From Blastomyces gilchristii SLH14081 (lineage: Eukaryota; Ascomycota; Eurotiomycetes; Onygenales; Ajellomycetaceae): a stretch of DNA of 64,000 nt. The translations under genes were made by a program, and so were the position numbers. Below, one piece after another: positions 1 through 10,471 of the stretch (its first letter is position 1; every line of letters starts with the position of its first letter). Under the pieces are notes generated by a model that worked only from the letters and a program-made list of their open reading frames with translations, was not told the origin of the DNA and did not search any database. The DNA is taken from NCBI RefSeq assembly GCF_000003855.2, contig NW_003101669.1, positions 934,795-998,794 on the forward strand. The letters run 5' to 3'.

Positions 1-448
1 AAACGAACAGAACTTTGGGATCTGGTAGTTTGATCGTTCTGGAAATCTTAGGCAAAGTGAGTGTGGCCGCTCGCTTGTTTAAACATCTCTGTTTAGGCCC
101 GATGTTGATGCCTTTCCACAGGGTACTCTAACTTCTGCTGGAGGAGCCGCCATGACAGCGTGGCCTCGTACGAAGCCACAGCATGTTCTTCAGTTCGCTT
201 TGATGCATCCTCCCGAAGCAGACTGTCCCGCTGAGGTGGTTTCGGGACTTTTAGAAAAGGCTCCCACGCAGATATGTCCTGCTCATAAACCCAGCGAATA
301 TTGGCCCGCCTTTATCCAGGAGTTCCAGGATTTGAGCCAGGTGAGTTTACTTTTCGCCCAACCGGTGCCACAATTTTTCCTTTTTCCTTTCTTGCTTCCT
401 CTTTCTTCACGTCTTCTTTTCACAATCTTGAGGTCAAGTCAGAGCTGA
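1..448 (+). CDS. 3' end of an unidentified protein-coding gene (truncated at the window edge)
   Basis: This is the C-terminal part of a gene that begins left of the window. One exon can be read from base 3 to 56, followed by a GTGAGT donor at 57. A CAG acceptor at 119-121 opens a second exon at 122, both in phase 0. The joined peptide passes through a Gly/Thr/Ser/Ala-rich stretch (GTLTSAGGAA) into a helical region ending near PAFIQEFQDLSQ. A second GTGAGT donor at 341 and CAG at 440-442 would remove 102 nt and leave a final AGC-TGA. Without that splice the frame stays open to the same stop at 446-448. The smooth frame across the first intron supports coding. I do not recognise the family. The start lies outside the window. 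Confidence 0.55.
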
Positions 449-978
449 CGATAGCTTATATGATAGATCTTCGGGCCGAACTATGACCGACTCCGTCATG
501 TTAAAACAACATATGACCCCAAAGGTAGATTGAATAAGGGGCTTTTTATTCCTCCGTTTTGACCATCCGGCAAGACAATAATGTCAGCCATACTACGCTG
601 CGTAGTATGCATTTCGTCGTATTCGTATTATTATTGGTGAATGAATGGGTAGGGCGTAGTTGCTTGGATTCAACATGTAATAAATTGGCCAGCTTTTCAG
701 TGTCCTCAATATCCATGACATTCCTTTTTGTTCAACCACCTGTAGTTTACTAGTAACTAACAAAAAATCGTATATTCTTCTCGTTCGGGCTAAGCGGAGT
801 TGTTAAGGTTCACTCCGGTCACGTGCTAGAATTCTCCGCTTTTTCGGGGCAAAATTTGCCAACTGAATTAGTCAGCGCCGCCTTTAGTTAACTATCAAAT
901 CGAGGATTTCCCAGCTTCAGCTTTCGCCCCAACTTAACCATCCCACAACAATCCCACACGCCTTTTCCTTCCATCATT
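449..978. other. Intergenic spacer and NFS1 upstream region
   Basis: 530 bases lie between the stop of the left-edge gene and the NFS1 start codon. The only recognisable element is a CACGTG E-box at 820-825, about 150 bases before the NFS1 ATG. The segment just before the ATG (about 905-978) is C/T- and A/C-rich, as is common in fungal leaders. No coding region is supported. Confidence 0.6.
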
Positions 979-2829
979 ATGTCGAATTTGGCACCCTCCG
1001 CATTTCGACAGGCACTCCGTGCATGTCCACGCCGACGTGCCTCTGTCCGGCCAGCTGTTCCCGGAATAGCGGCAACGGCAGCCAGACGGTGCTATGCGTC
1101 TGAATCGAAGCCAGCCAGAGCTCAGGCCCATGTGGACTTGGACGTGGATGTCGCCATGAAAACTGGCCAGAAGTCGTTCGTCGAACAAACTGGTGTCCGG
1201 CCACAGGGTACCACCGTGCTGGGCACGGCGGCGAGCGGCGATGGCCTGACGGATCCATCGAGTGGTATTTTGAAGCAAGCTACCGTCCTAGAGCAAGGCA
1301 ATCGGCCTATATACCTCGATATGCAAGCCACAACACCTACAGACCCACGTGTGCTTGACGCGATGCTCCCTTTCCTCACGGGCTTTTACGGCAATCCGCA
1401 TTCGAGGACACATGCGTACGGATGGGAGACCGAAAAGGCCACGGAACAGGCCAGAGAGCATGTTGCTAGCCTGATTGGTGCGGATCCGAAGGAAATCATC
1501 TTCACCAGTGGCGCGACGGAAAGTAACAATATGAGCATTAAGGGTGTTGCGAAGTTCTTCGGCCGGTCGGGAAAGAAGAAGCACCTCATCACATCACAGA
1601 CAGAGCACAAATGTGTTCTGGATAGCTGTCGACACCTCCAAGATGAAGGGTTCGAAGTGACATACCTTCCTGTGCAGAGCAATGGATTAATAAATTTGAA
1701 AGATCTTGAGGCTGCCATCCGTCCCGAAACGGCGTTGGTGAGCATCATGACGGTGAACAATGAGATTGGCGTTATACAGCCCGTGAAAGAAATCGGAGCT
1801 CTTTGCCGGTCGAAAAAGGTGTTCTTCCACACCGACGCTGCGCAAGCCGTTGGCAAAATCCCCATCAATGTTAATGAATGGAATGTCGATCTCCTTTCAA
1901 TTTCTGGCCACAAGATCTATGGGCCGAAAGGCATTGGAGCTTGTTATGTGAGGAGACGGCCGAGAGTTCGTCTCGACCCCATCATTACGGGTGGTGGCCA
2001 AGAGAGAGGACTCCGGAGCGGGACGTTGGCTCCCCATCTTGCCGTTGGGATTGGAGAGGCGTGCCGCATTGCAAAGGAAGAAATGGAGGTAAGAGATAAT
2101 TCCTTTTCGTTTTCTGTTACTTTTGGAATGCGGAAGAAGCGGCATTTGGTTTTCCTTCAACTTTATCGTTTTCTCTTATTTGTTTCTTCGCACCTCGAAT
2201 GATTATATGCTTAATATATGCATGGCTTTCTGAGAGTGGTTGGTTGTAGCTGCACGGCTTTTGCTGTGTTTACCGACTATCTTTGATCTACATAGCAGGG
2301 GTTATGACGTTGATTCGGTGATTTTGATTATTTTTACTCTATCCATATATGTCTGTTTACTTTATCTACTATGGATTGCTTTGCTAATTCCGCCAAAAAA
2401 ATCTAGTATGATGCGAAACGCATCAAAGCTCTGTCCAAACGGCTTTTGGACGGCCTCCTCGCAATGGAGCATACCACCTTAAACGGTGATCCCGAAGAAC
2501 ACTATCCCGGCTGTGTCAACGTATCCTTCGCGTACGTCGAGGGTGAGTCCCTCCTGATGGCTCTCAAGGATATCGCATTGTCCTCTGGTAGTGCGTGCAC
2601 CTCCGCCTCACTGGAGCCCAGCTATGTTCTCCGGGCGCTTGGAAACAGCGACGAGAGCGCGCACAGCAGTATCCGGTTCGGCATCGGACGATTCACGACA
2701 GAGCGCGAGATCGACTATGTACTGCAGGCTGTTAGAGAGCGCGTGTCGTTCCTACGGGAGCTTAGCCCCCTATGGGAACTAGTGCAGGAGGGGGTGGACC
2801 TAAACACGATCGAATGGAGCCAGCATTAA
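979..2829 (+). CDS. NFS1: Mitochondrial cysteine desulfurase NFS1
   Basis: This PLP enzyme takes sulfur from cysteine for Fe-S cluster assembly (with Isu, Isd11 and frataxin) and for tRNA thiolation in the mitochondrial matrix. There are two exons, 979-2088 and 2407-2829, joined in phase 0. The intron is 318 nt with a GTAAGA donor and a TAG acceptor. The product is 510 aa. The first 45 or so residues are rich in Arg, Ala and Ser and look like a mitochondrial presequence. The core follows the class V aminotransferase pattern: [14 protein letters not shown] near residue 112, the PLP lysine in [10 protein letters not shown] near 311, and the catalytic Cys loop [14 protein letters not shown] near 434. 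The C-terminus ends in the family-typical NTIEWSQH. The ATG at 979 is chosen because it provides the presequence. Length and motifs match fungal Nfs1, and all key residues are present. Confidence 0.96.
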
Positions 2830-3591
2830 AAAAACACACGCTGGTATTTTAACCGGCCCGGGTTTTATTACCTGATTTTGATACCAGAATATCCTCCGCT
2901 CAATCTCTGCGACGAAGAGTTTTTACTTTTTCAATTTTCCCACCATGACTGCCTTGTGTTTATACCAGCCTAATTTTACCTCTTATGGCCGGGTATTTTT
3001 CATGAGATATCGAACCACTTAAACCACCTAACCATTAACCACCTAGCAACCCTCATACCCGTCCAACATTCGCAAGCCATTTGTTGACTGATTTTCTTTC
3101 CTTCCCTCTTTGCTCAGCTACTTGTCCGATTACCATGTTATCATGTTCTTGTGGGGCGTTTTCCACGAATCTGGGTTTCTTTTAAACAACCTGATCATTT
3201 TCTGTATATCCATTTTTTCTTTTGTATTATTATTATTATATCAGGCAGTTCGCTTTACTCCTTTTTGTTGCTCAACAAAAAAAAAACGAAATGGGTAGTA
3301 GGATGGACAAAATGCTAAGTTATGAGAAAAAGAAAAAAGAAAAACAAAAAATCATTTATGATATCAGTTCACGTATTCTCTCTACTCAAAACCAGACATT
3401 ATATTATTATATATTTTAGTACAGTTGACCACGACCATCCACCATCTATCCTCTCGCGCATGATCAGGCGGATGAAGCCATAAAACAAGTAGAATTAATG
3501 TCCTTGCATAGTATTCGGCAAATGATTGTCCCCCGCATCTAGTATATTCGAGAAACAGACGGACGGGTTTTCATCTAGCGTTACGGAGGCG

Positions 3592-3594
<3 letters not shown>

Positions 3595-3648
<54 letters not shown>
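3595..3648 (+). repeat. Poly(A) tract of 54 consecutive A
   Basis: An uninterrupted run of 54 A follows the bases GCGTAT and is followed by CTAGCTTAC. A related word, CTAGCGTTAC, lies 27 bases before the run begins. This could be slippage-driven low complexity or the 3' tail of a retroposed transcript. The exact length is also uncertain because homopolymers of this size are error-prone in sequencing. Confidence 0.9.
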
Positions 3649-3650
<2 letters not shown>

Positions 3651-4257
3651 AGCTTACTTCTGAGTGTTTGTCATTGCTTCGAATTAACGACCGGCAGTGA
3701 TGCAACAGGGCAGGATTAATTCCAAATAGTATGTCATAGTTGTTGTATTGCTTGGAACAGGGAAAAGAGCACGTGATTGTAACTAGTATTTATTTATTTT
3801 AGAGTAATAAAGTGAAGAAATTTCGGTTCTCGGTGTATATTATTATTATTTAATAATAATATTTACTATTTATTCTCGTCTTTTTATTTATTAGTGGAAC
3901 TATTCATTATTCATTCGTCAAGTATGTACTCCGGAGAGAGAGAGTACGGAGTAACATGAGCGAATCGCTGCAGGATAATAAAATATTAATATAACGGAGT
4001 AGTTACGCTGCTAATTAAATACTCCTCCTCCTCGGGTTCGGGTTCGGATCAAAACCATTGCCAATAATAATAGGCCAAGCTAGCCGGGTAAGTTATCCTT
4101 TCCACGCCGCTTGAACTGCAAATTAATATCCAGTGGCTTAGATGGAGCCGTTTCTGCTGTTTGCTATTGCCCTTTGCACGAAACCCGGGATCATCAGGGG
4201 CCAAACCAGACGCCTGCACACAATCTTTGCCAGGTCTAACCGCATTTCTGCCGCCAG

Positions 4258-4323
4258 GGATAGGCATAGGATAGGCATAGGATAGGCATGGGATGGGCAT
4301 GGGATGGGCATAGGATGGGGCAT
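4258..4323 (+). repeat. Minisatellite of about six 11-bp units (GGATRGGCATR)
   Basis: Six head-to-tail copies of an 11-base unit run from 4258 to 4323, drifting from GGATAGGCATA to GGATGGGCATG. They dissolve into a GGATG/GGGGATG-rich tail up to about 4353. There is no coding role; the apparent ORFs across it are repeat translations. Confidence 0.85.
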
Positions 4324-4853
4324 ATGGGGATGGGATGGGGATGATGGGATGGATGGCTGCTACGGCGCCGTCTATGTTCCTCTATGCGAGCCATCCCCGA
4401 GCTCTGGCCGAGGGATGAGACGGGGGTCGGTTATATAATGGTATTTTGATAGTTAACTATCTCTTCAGAGAGAAATATATCCCTGAGATTTGTTAAGGGG
4501 AAAAAAAATAAAAAATAGAAAAAAATAGTTAATAAGCTCTTTGTGGCGACGGGATTATATAAAAATTCTTTTATCGTCGCATATTATTAGCTTTTTTTCG
4601 GTCCCGGAAACCCCCATACAAAATATATCCTAGGTTTATAAAAGTGTCTCTTTTTACCTGTTTAACTACTCCGTACATTATCTCTTCTTATCTCTTCCTA
4701 TCTGATTTTTCTCGTGTTCTCCTCCTATTCTCTTTTTCTCTTGTTCTCTGGTGATTTAAATCTCCGCCCCGCCTGCCGCCGCCGCCGCCCGTGCTGAACC
4801 CAACCCCCCCCCCCCGCCCTCGGCCACATATCACAAACATACTTATTTATACG

Positions 4854-4880
4854 TATATATATATATATATATATATATAT
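4854..4880. repeat. TA dinucleotide run
   Basis: An uninterrupted TA repeat of 27 bases lies about 155 bp before the dioxygenase start codon, followed by more A/T-rich DNA and a CTTCCT-rich leader. Confidence 0.9.
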
Positions 4881-5035
4881 CACATATATTTATTTATTTG
4901 TATAATATCTCTCGTTTTGCCTCTTCCTCTTCCTCTTCCGCAGGCATCTGGCATCGGCCATCTATCTCTTCTCCGTCCTACCCCTCGCCACCTTAACTAG
5001 TCCTACTCTCGACACATCTCCTAGGATTGTCAGAT

Positions 5036-6683
5036 ATGCTTGCGCCCCTCCCCTCACTCGAGGACTACGGCATCTCCCCCGTCACAGGCTTCCTCCCAGA
5101 AGAAACCCCGCTGCAGAGGCTACCAGACCCTTACTATGCAAAATGGGAGTCCATTGTCACCAACCTCCAGGCCTTGCTGCTCAGCCATCGGTTGCGGCCT
5201 ACCATTGATAACATGCCAATTCTCTCGACCGCGAAACTGAAATCTGAACCGGAATGGCGGAGAGCGTATGTTTTGTTGGCGTTCATGCTGCATGCCTATA
5301 TCTGGGGTGGTGATTCTCCGGCTGAGGTACGTATTAAAAAAAAAAAATTTTATCCGCGGCGCCTTTTACCCGGGGCTTTTTACTTTTTACTTTTGTGTAT
5401 ATGCATGCACACTTGTATATATATTTTTCCAGAGAAAGGGAATTGGGGTTGGTTTCACAGCATACACATTGGCGAACATCAAAAAACTAACTAATAATGA
5501 CGCATCTATCTTCCAGATAATCCCCCAATCCATCTCAATCCCCCTCCTCAAAATCTCCGCACACCACGAACTTCCCCCCGTGGCCACATACTCCAGCCTA
5601 TGCCTCTGGAACTACAAGCCCATTTTCCCCGAAGAACCGGCCGACAACATCGAAAACATTACTTCGCTCTTCACCTTCACTGGCTCCCTGGACGAACAAT
5701 GGTTCTATCTAGTCTCCATCGCCATGGAATCCCACGGCGCCTCCACCATCCCCCTAATGCTCAACGCCATCGCCGCTGCCCGCCAAAATAACACACAGCT
5801 AGTCATTGAATGCCTACGGACATTCGCCCAACGTATCGACGAGATCTCAGACATCCTGCAGCGCATGTACGAGAACTGCGACCCCCACGTCTTCTACCAC
5901 CGCATCCGCCCCTTCCTGGCCGGCAGTCGAAACATGAGCGACGCAGGCCTCCCGGACGGCATCATCTACGATGACGGCACCGGCTCCCAAACCCGCCACT
6001 ACTACAGCGGCGGCTCCAACGCCCAAAGCTCCCTAATCCAATTCTTCGACATAGTCCTCAACATCGAGCACCGCCCTACGGGCGAAATGCGGAACAAGAA
6101 CCCCGATCGGGAGGAGCTCGGCTCCTCCCCCCCAGGGTTGGACGAAGGCAGCAGCCAGGCCCCGCCCAACAAGCGCCACAACTTCATCATGGAGATGCGC
6201 TCGTACATGCCGGGCCCGCACAGACGCTTCCTCGAACACGTCGCCAGCGTCGCTAATATCCGCGACTACGTCCTGAAACACAGCGCCGACAGCGCCCTCT
6301 GCGCCGCCTACGATTCCTGCCTGGCCGTCCTCCGCGCTATGCGCGACAAACACATCCAGATGGTCTCGCGGTACATCATCATCAAAGCGCGCGAGGCGCG
6401 CGTACACCACGACAGATCTGCCAGTAGTCCGCGTGCGGCCCCTGGCGGCGCCGGAAAGGCCCGCGCGGTCAACTTGGCCCGTCCCGTGGCTGCGACTGGG
6501 GATGGCGTGGTTGTTGCGCCGGCCTCGGGGAGTGGAGGCGGAAGCAAGAGCCTGCGGGGAACAGGCGGGACTGCGCTGATTCCGTTCCTGAAGCAGGCGC
6601 GCGATGAAACGGGCGAGCCGGCTGTGGGGTTGCTGGTGAAGGAGTTGGCGAAGCACGGGCCTGCAAGGGCGACTAGGAGGTAA
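5036..6683 (+). CDS. BNA2: Indoleamine 2,3-dioxygenase (kynurenine pathway)
   Basis: A heme enzyme that opens the indole ring of tryptophan to N-formylkynurenine, the first step of de novo NAD synthesis. Exons are 5036-5326 and 5517-6683, joined in phase 0 across a 190-nt intron (GTACGT...CAG), giving 485 aa. The family signatures are clear: an N-terminal YGISPVTGFLP, the F-T-G-S-L-D-E-Q-W-F-Y region, and FLAGSRN. The proximal heme His lies in RDKHIQMVSRYI near residue 376, and the late GTGGT...PFLK motif near residue 446. Between the His and GTGGT there is an Ala/Gly/Ser-rich stretch of roughly 60 residues, which reads as a low-complexity linker. The start used is the ATG at 5036; the in-frame TTG at 5027 is not needed. 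Fungi often carry several paralogues, so orthology to yeast BNA2 is inferred. Confidence 0.93.
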
Positions 6684-7616
6684 CCCAAAATGAACCAGAT
6701 GGGCTTTTGCAGCATATAAATAAATAGAACTAAAGTCTGTTGAGACTTGCGGGGTCAAGAGCAACAGACGAGAATGAGGATGAAAGCTGATGTTGGGGTC
6801 ATCGGCACCGTGCGTCACTGCTGGTGGGTGACATTGGATTGGATTGGATTTTTGATGGTTGTAAATGATGAGCACTTTGTTTTTGTTTTGGATGTTCTTC
6901 TTTTCCCCTTCCCCCCCCCCCTTTTTTTTTTTCTAATATAGACGTTACATTTGTCTCATGTCCATGTACGCTACATCATCCGTCCCTCACTTTTTGTATA
7001 ATGCTTGGATACGTGTCATTATGGATGGTTTGTATATATTACCCGTCCTCTCTCCTCCATCCTAGTTTTTGGTTGGATTGGTAGGTCTGGTGTCTTTTGA
7101 TATGTCTCGCTACTTACTTGTCGATAGCTCCGGACGGATGTGGCTCATCCCCCTACCCAGGTGTATTTTTCTCTTCTTTTTTTTTATAAAAAAAGTTCTT
7201 GTTGGGCTTTCACATCTTTACGTCTCAGGTGAAAGCTACTACTTACCACCAATGAATGAATACAGAAACGAATCATGATTTGGCCTATCATGATTTTCTA
7301 CATCATCATCACACAGAATATGCCTGTCCCGTCTTTTTGATTCTAAGATTTAAGTGGGCAATGGAAGAGAGCAGTTTGCCAACGCTCCCAATAGATCTTT
7401 ATTTACAATAAAGAATAAGGGTAGCGAATTCGAAGGGGGCTTGGGTATATGTATATGGGTAGGGAGCGAATTCTCTTCCTATGACAAGCTGTTTTTATTT
7501 TTATTACCCTCCGTCCCCTCCTATTTATCCGCGGCCCCGTCAGAGACGGCATTCCGCAGGGGAAGGGAAGGGAGAACGCCAACCTTCTCATCATCTCATA
7601 TAGGAGGAGTCTGATT
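6684..7616. other. Spacer between the dioxygenase gene and the nitrilase relic
   Basis: 933 bases without a supportable gene. It holds the 3' flank of the dioxygenase gene and short C/T and A/T runs (for example about 6905-6932). Scattered small ORFs look like chance. Confidence 0.55.
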
Positions 7617-8400
7617 TCACAGCGTATACTGCACCACTTCAGGCCTGGAGGAGTGCCCCGCACCATCGATCCAGACCTTACTTAACATTCGCTCGCTACC
7701 TGCGCGAGATCAATCTCAGCCTCCAGCAGCTGCTCCCGCTCCCCCGTCACCGGCCCAGCAAGATACCACCCCCCGCCAGCCGTCACCATATCCGTCTCCC
7801 CCAGATTCTCCCGCAGCCACCTTACGACAGCTCTCATCAACACATAATCCGCCGCCGAGATCATAAACACCTGCGCCGCCAGCGCATGCTTCTTCATCAG
7901 CGCGCCTATCTGCGCCAAATCCGCCACCGCCTCAAGGCCCGCAATGGTAGAGAGCGCCGGCCACGCGCCGGCAGGCATGCACATGCTGCTGCTGCTTCTC
8001 CGCAATCAGCGCCTCGCCGCGCCCCGTTCATGGTATGCCCCCAGCAACACAGGCCGCCCAGGCCATACCCCATACCGGGCCTCGGTCTCGTAGCAGCGCA
8101 GCGTCGAGAGCCGTCGCGCCCTGCGCCCAGACACAGCGCTCCGCGCAGGTGGGCGGGTTGGGGTTTGCGGTACACGCCGAGGATGGGGTGCCGTTGCTGT
8201 CAATGTTGACTTGGGCATTGAAGAGGGCGTAGCCGCCCGATGCGCGCTCTGAGATGGCCAGGCTGATTGTTATGCCGATCTCGTTGCCGTCGACTGCGAC
8301 GCTGTGTTTGTTCGGCGTATTGTTGGATTGCGGCTACTTGTTTTAGGTGGGGGGTAGGTAGCAGTTTATGAAATACTGAGTATCGGCTCGTTAGCACACG
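7617..8400 (-). pseudogene. Nitrilase / carbon-nitrogen hydrolase pseudogene, multiply frameshifted
   Basis: Reading the minus strand gives pieces of one aliphatic-nitrilase-type protein in different frames. In order they are: NKHSVAVDGNEIGITISLAI followed by SERASGGYALFNAQ (about 8220-8310), GLCCWGHTM around the expected catalytic Cys (about 8025-8056), ALIAEKQQQHVH in a second frame, and MPAGAWPALSTIAG (about 7940-7985) in a third. LAGPVTGEREQLLEAEIDLA then runs toward 7685. Finally, VWIDGAGHSSRPEVVQY resumes in another frame and ends at a TGA at 7617-7619. The family normally has CCWEH at the active site, so Glu has become Gly. The N-terminal part with the first catalytic Glu is absent, and a piece is missing around GGGWYLAGP. 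This is a dead gene rather than an intron-containing one, because the breaks are single-base shifts without splice signals. Working homologues convert nitriles to acids. Confidence 0.82.
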
Positions 8401-9207
8401 ACTATACTATACCTTGGCTATTGGTGGTTGGATTAATACTATAGTTAGTTATATCTACTTCCCCGCTTGCGACAGAGTGGCATCACCTAGTAAGGGTGAA
8501 ATAATCTCTCCCTCTCGACTGGATTTATGTAGAGGTTGAATGGGCGGTCATGGCACACCCGTTCGTACGCTCAGAATGCGGCCCTTTTACGGGCTGCATA
8601 CCGATAAACATCGCCGCAAATATAACAATCTATTTTGGCCAGATGCGCAAGTTCCCCAATGGCTTTTGAGGTCTTACAGTCGAGTAAGGCGGCTGGACCC
8701 TTGGAGTTAGTTGTTCGTGGGTTCGTTCCCGCCTGGAAAGTGAGAATTCATCATATTTGAAGGTTAAACTAAGCTGGCATCAGGACGAAGGACATGTATG
8801 TGCTTGGTAGAGAATGTCGATGATAGAGTCTAGTTAAGTATTTTATTCCTGCTTTTATAACCTACCATCTAGGTCTTGATGTTTGGCATGTGTTATATAC
8901 ATGAATGTTTGCAATAACTATTCCAAAGGCTTTTCTTCGAATCTGTTCCGACCACGCACCTTTCTTTTTATAGCGGCGGCGTATTCACATAACGGGGAAA
9001 CCATAACGTTCAACGTATATCATTCTGGCAAATTTGGAAAGAATTCATCTACAACAACTTAAAACTACTGATAACCCCAGCCGGATATCATGACATGGCC
9101 CAGGTCGGAAAAAAAAAGCCATGAGAAAAAGAAACAAGAAAACAAGATCCCTACTAAATCCACCGTATTTCACCAAAAAAAAGAAAAACCCGAAAACACC
9201 TCTACTT
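8401..9207. other. Spacer with a tRNA-like stretch
   Basis: About 800 bases lie between the nitrilase relic and the CsbD-like gene. A tRNA-like segment with degraded A- and B-box resemblance lies at about 8670-8738. The rest shows nothing recognisable. The last 100 bases are the A-rich 3' flank of the minus-strand gene. Confidence 0.5.
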
Positions 9208-9770
9208 CTACCCCGTCTGCTCCCCCTTATCCGCCCACCGATTCTCCATCTCCCGCTCCGTTTCCTTCTGCTGCGACTTCCCCTCCGCATGCATCTGCTT
9301 AAACTTCCTCCTCTCAGCCTCAGCCTGCGCTCTCTCCTGGTCACTGCCGCCGAACCCAGGACCGGAGAGGAACTCGCCGACTTTGCCCGTTACACGGTCT
9401 CCGGCGCCTTCACCCCATTTTGCCGCCTGTCTGCGTGCCTCCTGCTCCTCGCCCTCTTTGTTCTGGCGCTCGCCGGCTTTGCGGAGGTTTTCGTTGCCGA
9501 GTGCGGCGCCGACGGATTGTTTGGCGGAGCCGACGGTTTGGTTATATTGGCCGCTTGGTTGGGATTGGGTCTGGGTGGGTGGGCGTGAGATGTTAGATAT
9601 ATTCTGTAGACAAATGGGGTGAAGGTTCTTACTTCGTTCTTGGTCTCTTTGTCATCGGTGGGGTTGCTTCCTGTTACTTTGTTCACGGCATTCTTGACAA
9701 CGTTCGACGCCTGTCCTAGGTAGGTGGAATTGGTTTCCTGGGGCTGGGGATTATTGGTGTTGGAAGACAT
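9208..9770 (-). CDS. CsbD-like stress-response protein
   Basis: A small, very hydrophilic protein of 166 aa from two exons, 9770-9633 and 9570-9208, joined in phase 0 across a 62-nt intron (GTAAGA...CAG). The centre carries a CsbD-like pattern: YNQTVGSAKQSVGAALGNENL followed by AGERQNKEGEEQEARRQAAK and GAGDRVTGKVGE. The C-terminus is a charged helix rich in Glu, Arg, Lys and Gln. Fungal members have been described as stress-induced or as proteins binding cruciform or mismatched DNA; the biochemical role is not settled. The upstream region has three STRE-type pentamers, which would fit stress induction. Membership of the CsbD family is my reading of the motif spacing. Confidence 0.8.
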
Positions 9771-10471
9771 GGTGTTGGGTAGTAAATGTATATATATATG
9801 TTGACGATATATGTAAGTTGTTTTCGGATCTCGGAACTGATAGAAGATGTGAATGACTGTCCTGATGTTGTTGGTTAAGAAAATACTCTAGACTTTAAGA
9901 GACATCAGGCAGATTTATATACCCAATCTATCCCAGCTACGTAACCCCCATCTATCCAAAAAAACCAAGTTCTAATGGGAGTAAATACCCCTATGATATC
10001 ATCCGATAAAAACATGGCCGCAATTACGCTTCGGTGATGTCATCGGGCGTTCCATTGGCGCCAAGCGCGACCCTGCCCCTGACACCCGCGCGGCAAAAAA
10101 TTCCCAGGTACACCCGCGCGCTGCAGCACTGGTCGGCCGTTTTTTCAACTGTTGATGCGTTGCGACGTTAGAGGAGTTTTTCTGAATATCTGCAAACCAA
10201 TCGCAGGTCGTTGCAAGGCTCATCCATTAATTAACACCGAGGGGAGCGCCATTGGTATGTTTTGACGGACCAAGAAACAACTGGAGATGAGAATCGGAAA
10301 TAGTCGCTGGTTACTCCAGGCCCATTGCAACTTGTTCTTTTGACAGTATGTTCTATTATTAATTACCAAAAGGTCTATTCCGACAAAAAAAGTCCCTAAA
10401 AAATCTGGAGTCTATATATATATATATATATATACAGGGAAAGGAAAAACGTAGAAACACAGACAAGATGA
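9771..10471. promoter_or_regulatory. Upstream region of the CsbD-like gene with STRE-type pentamers
   Basis: 701 bases between two minus-strand genes. CCCCT occurs at 9988-9992 and 10076-10080, and AGGGG at 10240-10244. These are the core of the Msn2/4-type stress response element, lying 220-475 bases before the CsbD-like start. The part beyond about 10350 is the ERG2 3' flank. Pentamers of this kind occur often by chance, so function is inference. Confidence 0.35.
10413..10434. repeat. TA dinucleotide run in the ERG2 3' flank
   Basis: Eleven TA units lie about 40 bases downstream of the ERG2 stop codon. It is a simple repeat with no other feature. Confidence 0.9.

Larger units (their letters stand above)
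2830..5035. other. Long gene-free spacer with low-complexity DNA
   Basis: About 2.2 kb separate NFS1 and the dioxygenase gene, with no supportable ORF. The spacer is AT-rich, with AAT/ATT trinucleotide stretches around 3225-3240 and 3838-3870. It also holds a 54-A run, an 11-bp minisatellite and a TA run, listed separately, and a C run near 4806. TACTCCGTA-like words recur (for example near 3928, 3948 and 4668). A GCACGTGA E-box sits at 3769-3776. The last 300 bases before 5036 are pyrimidine-rich and are probably the promoter and leader of the next gene. Confidence 0.6.

Noticed and set aside
3110..3419. Short ORFs in the NFS1-dioxygenase spacer
   Set aside because: AT-rich, low-complexity translations with no recognisable motif.
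4049..4323. Pro/Tyr/Ile-rich minus-strand ORFs
   Set aside because: They arise from translating the 11-bp minisatellite.
6033..6875. 280-residue open frame on the minus strand
   Set aside because: It is antisense to the indoleamine dioxygenase exon, where GC-rich codons keep the opposite strand open; no family resemblance.
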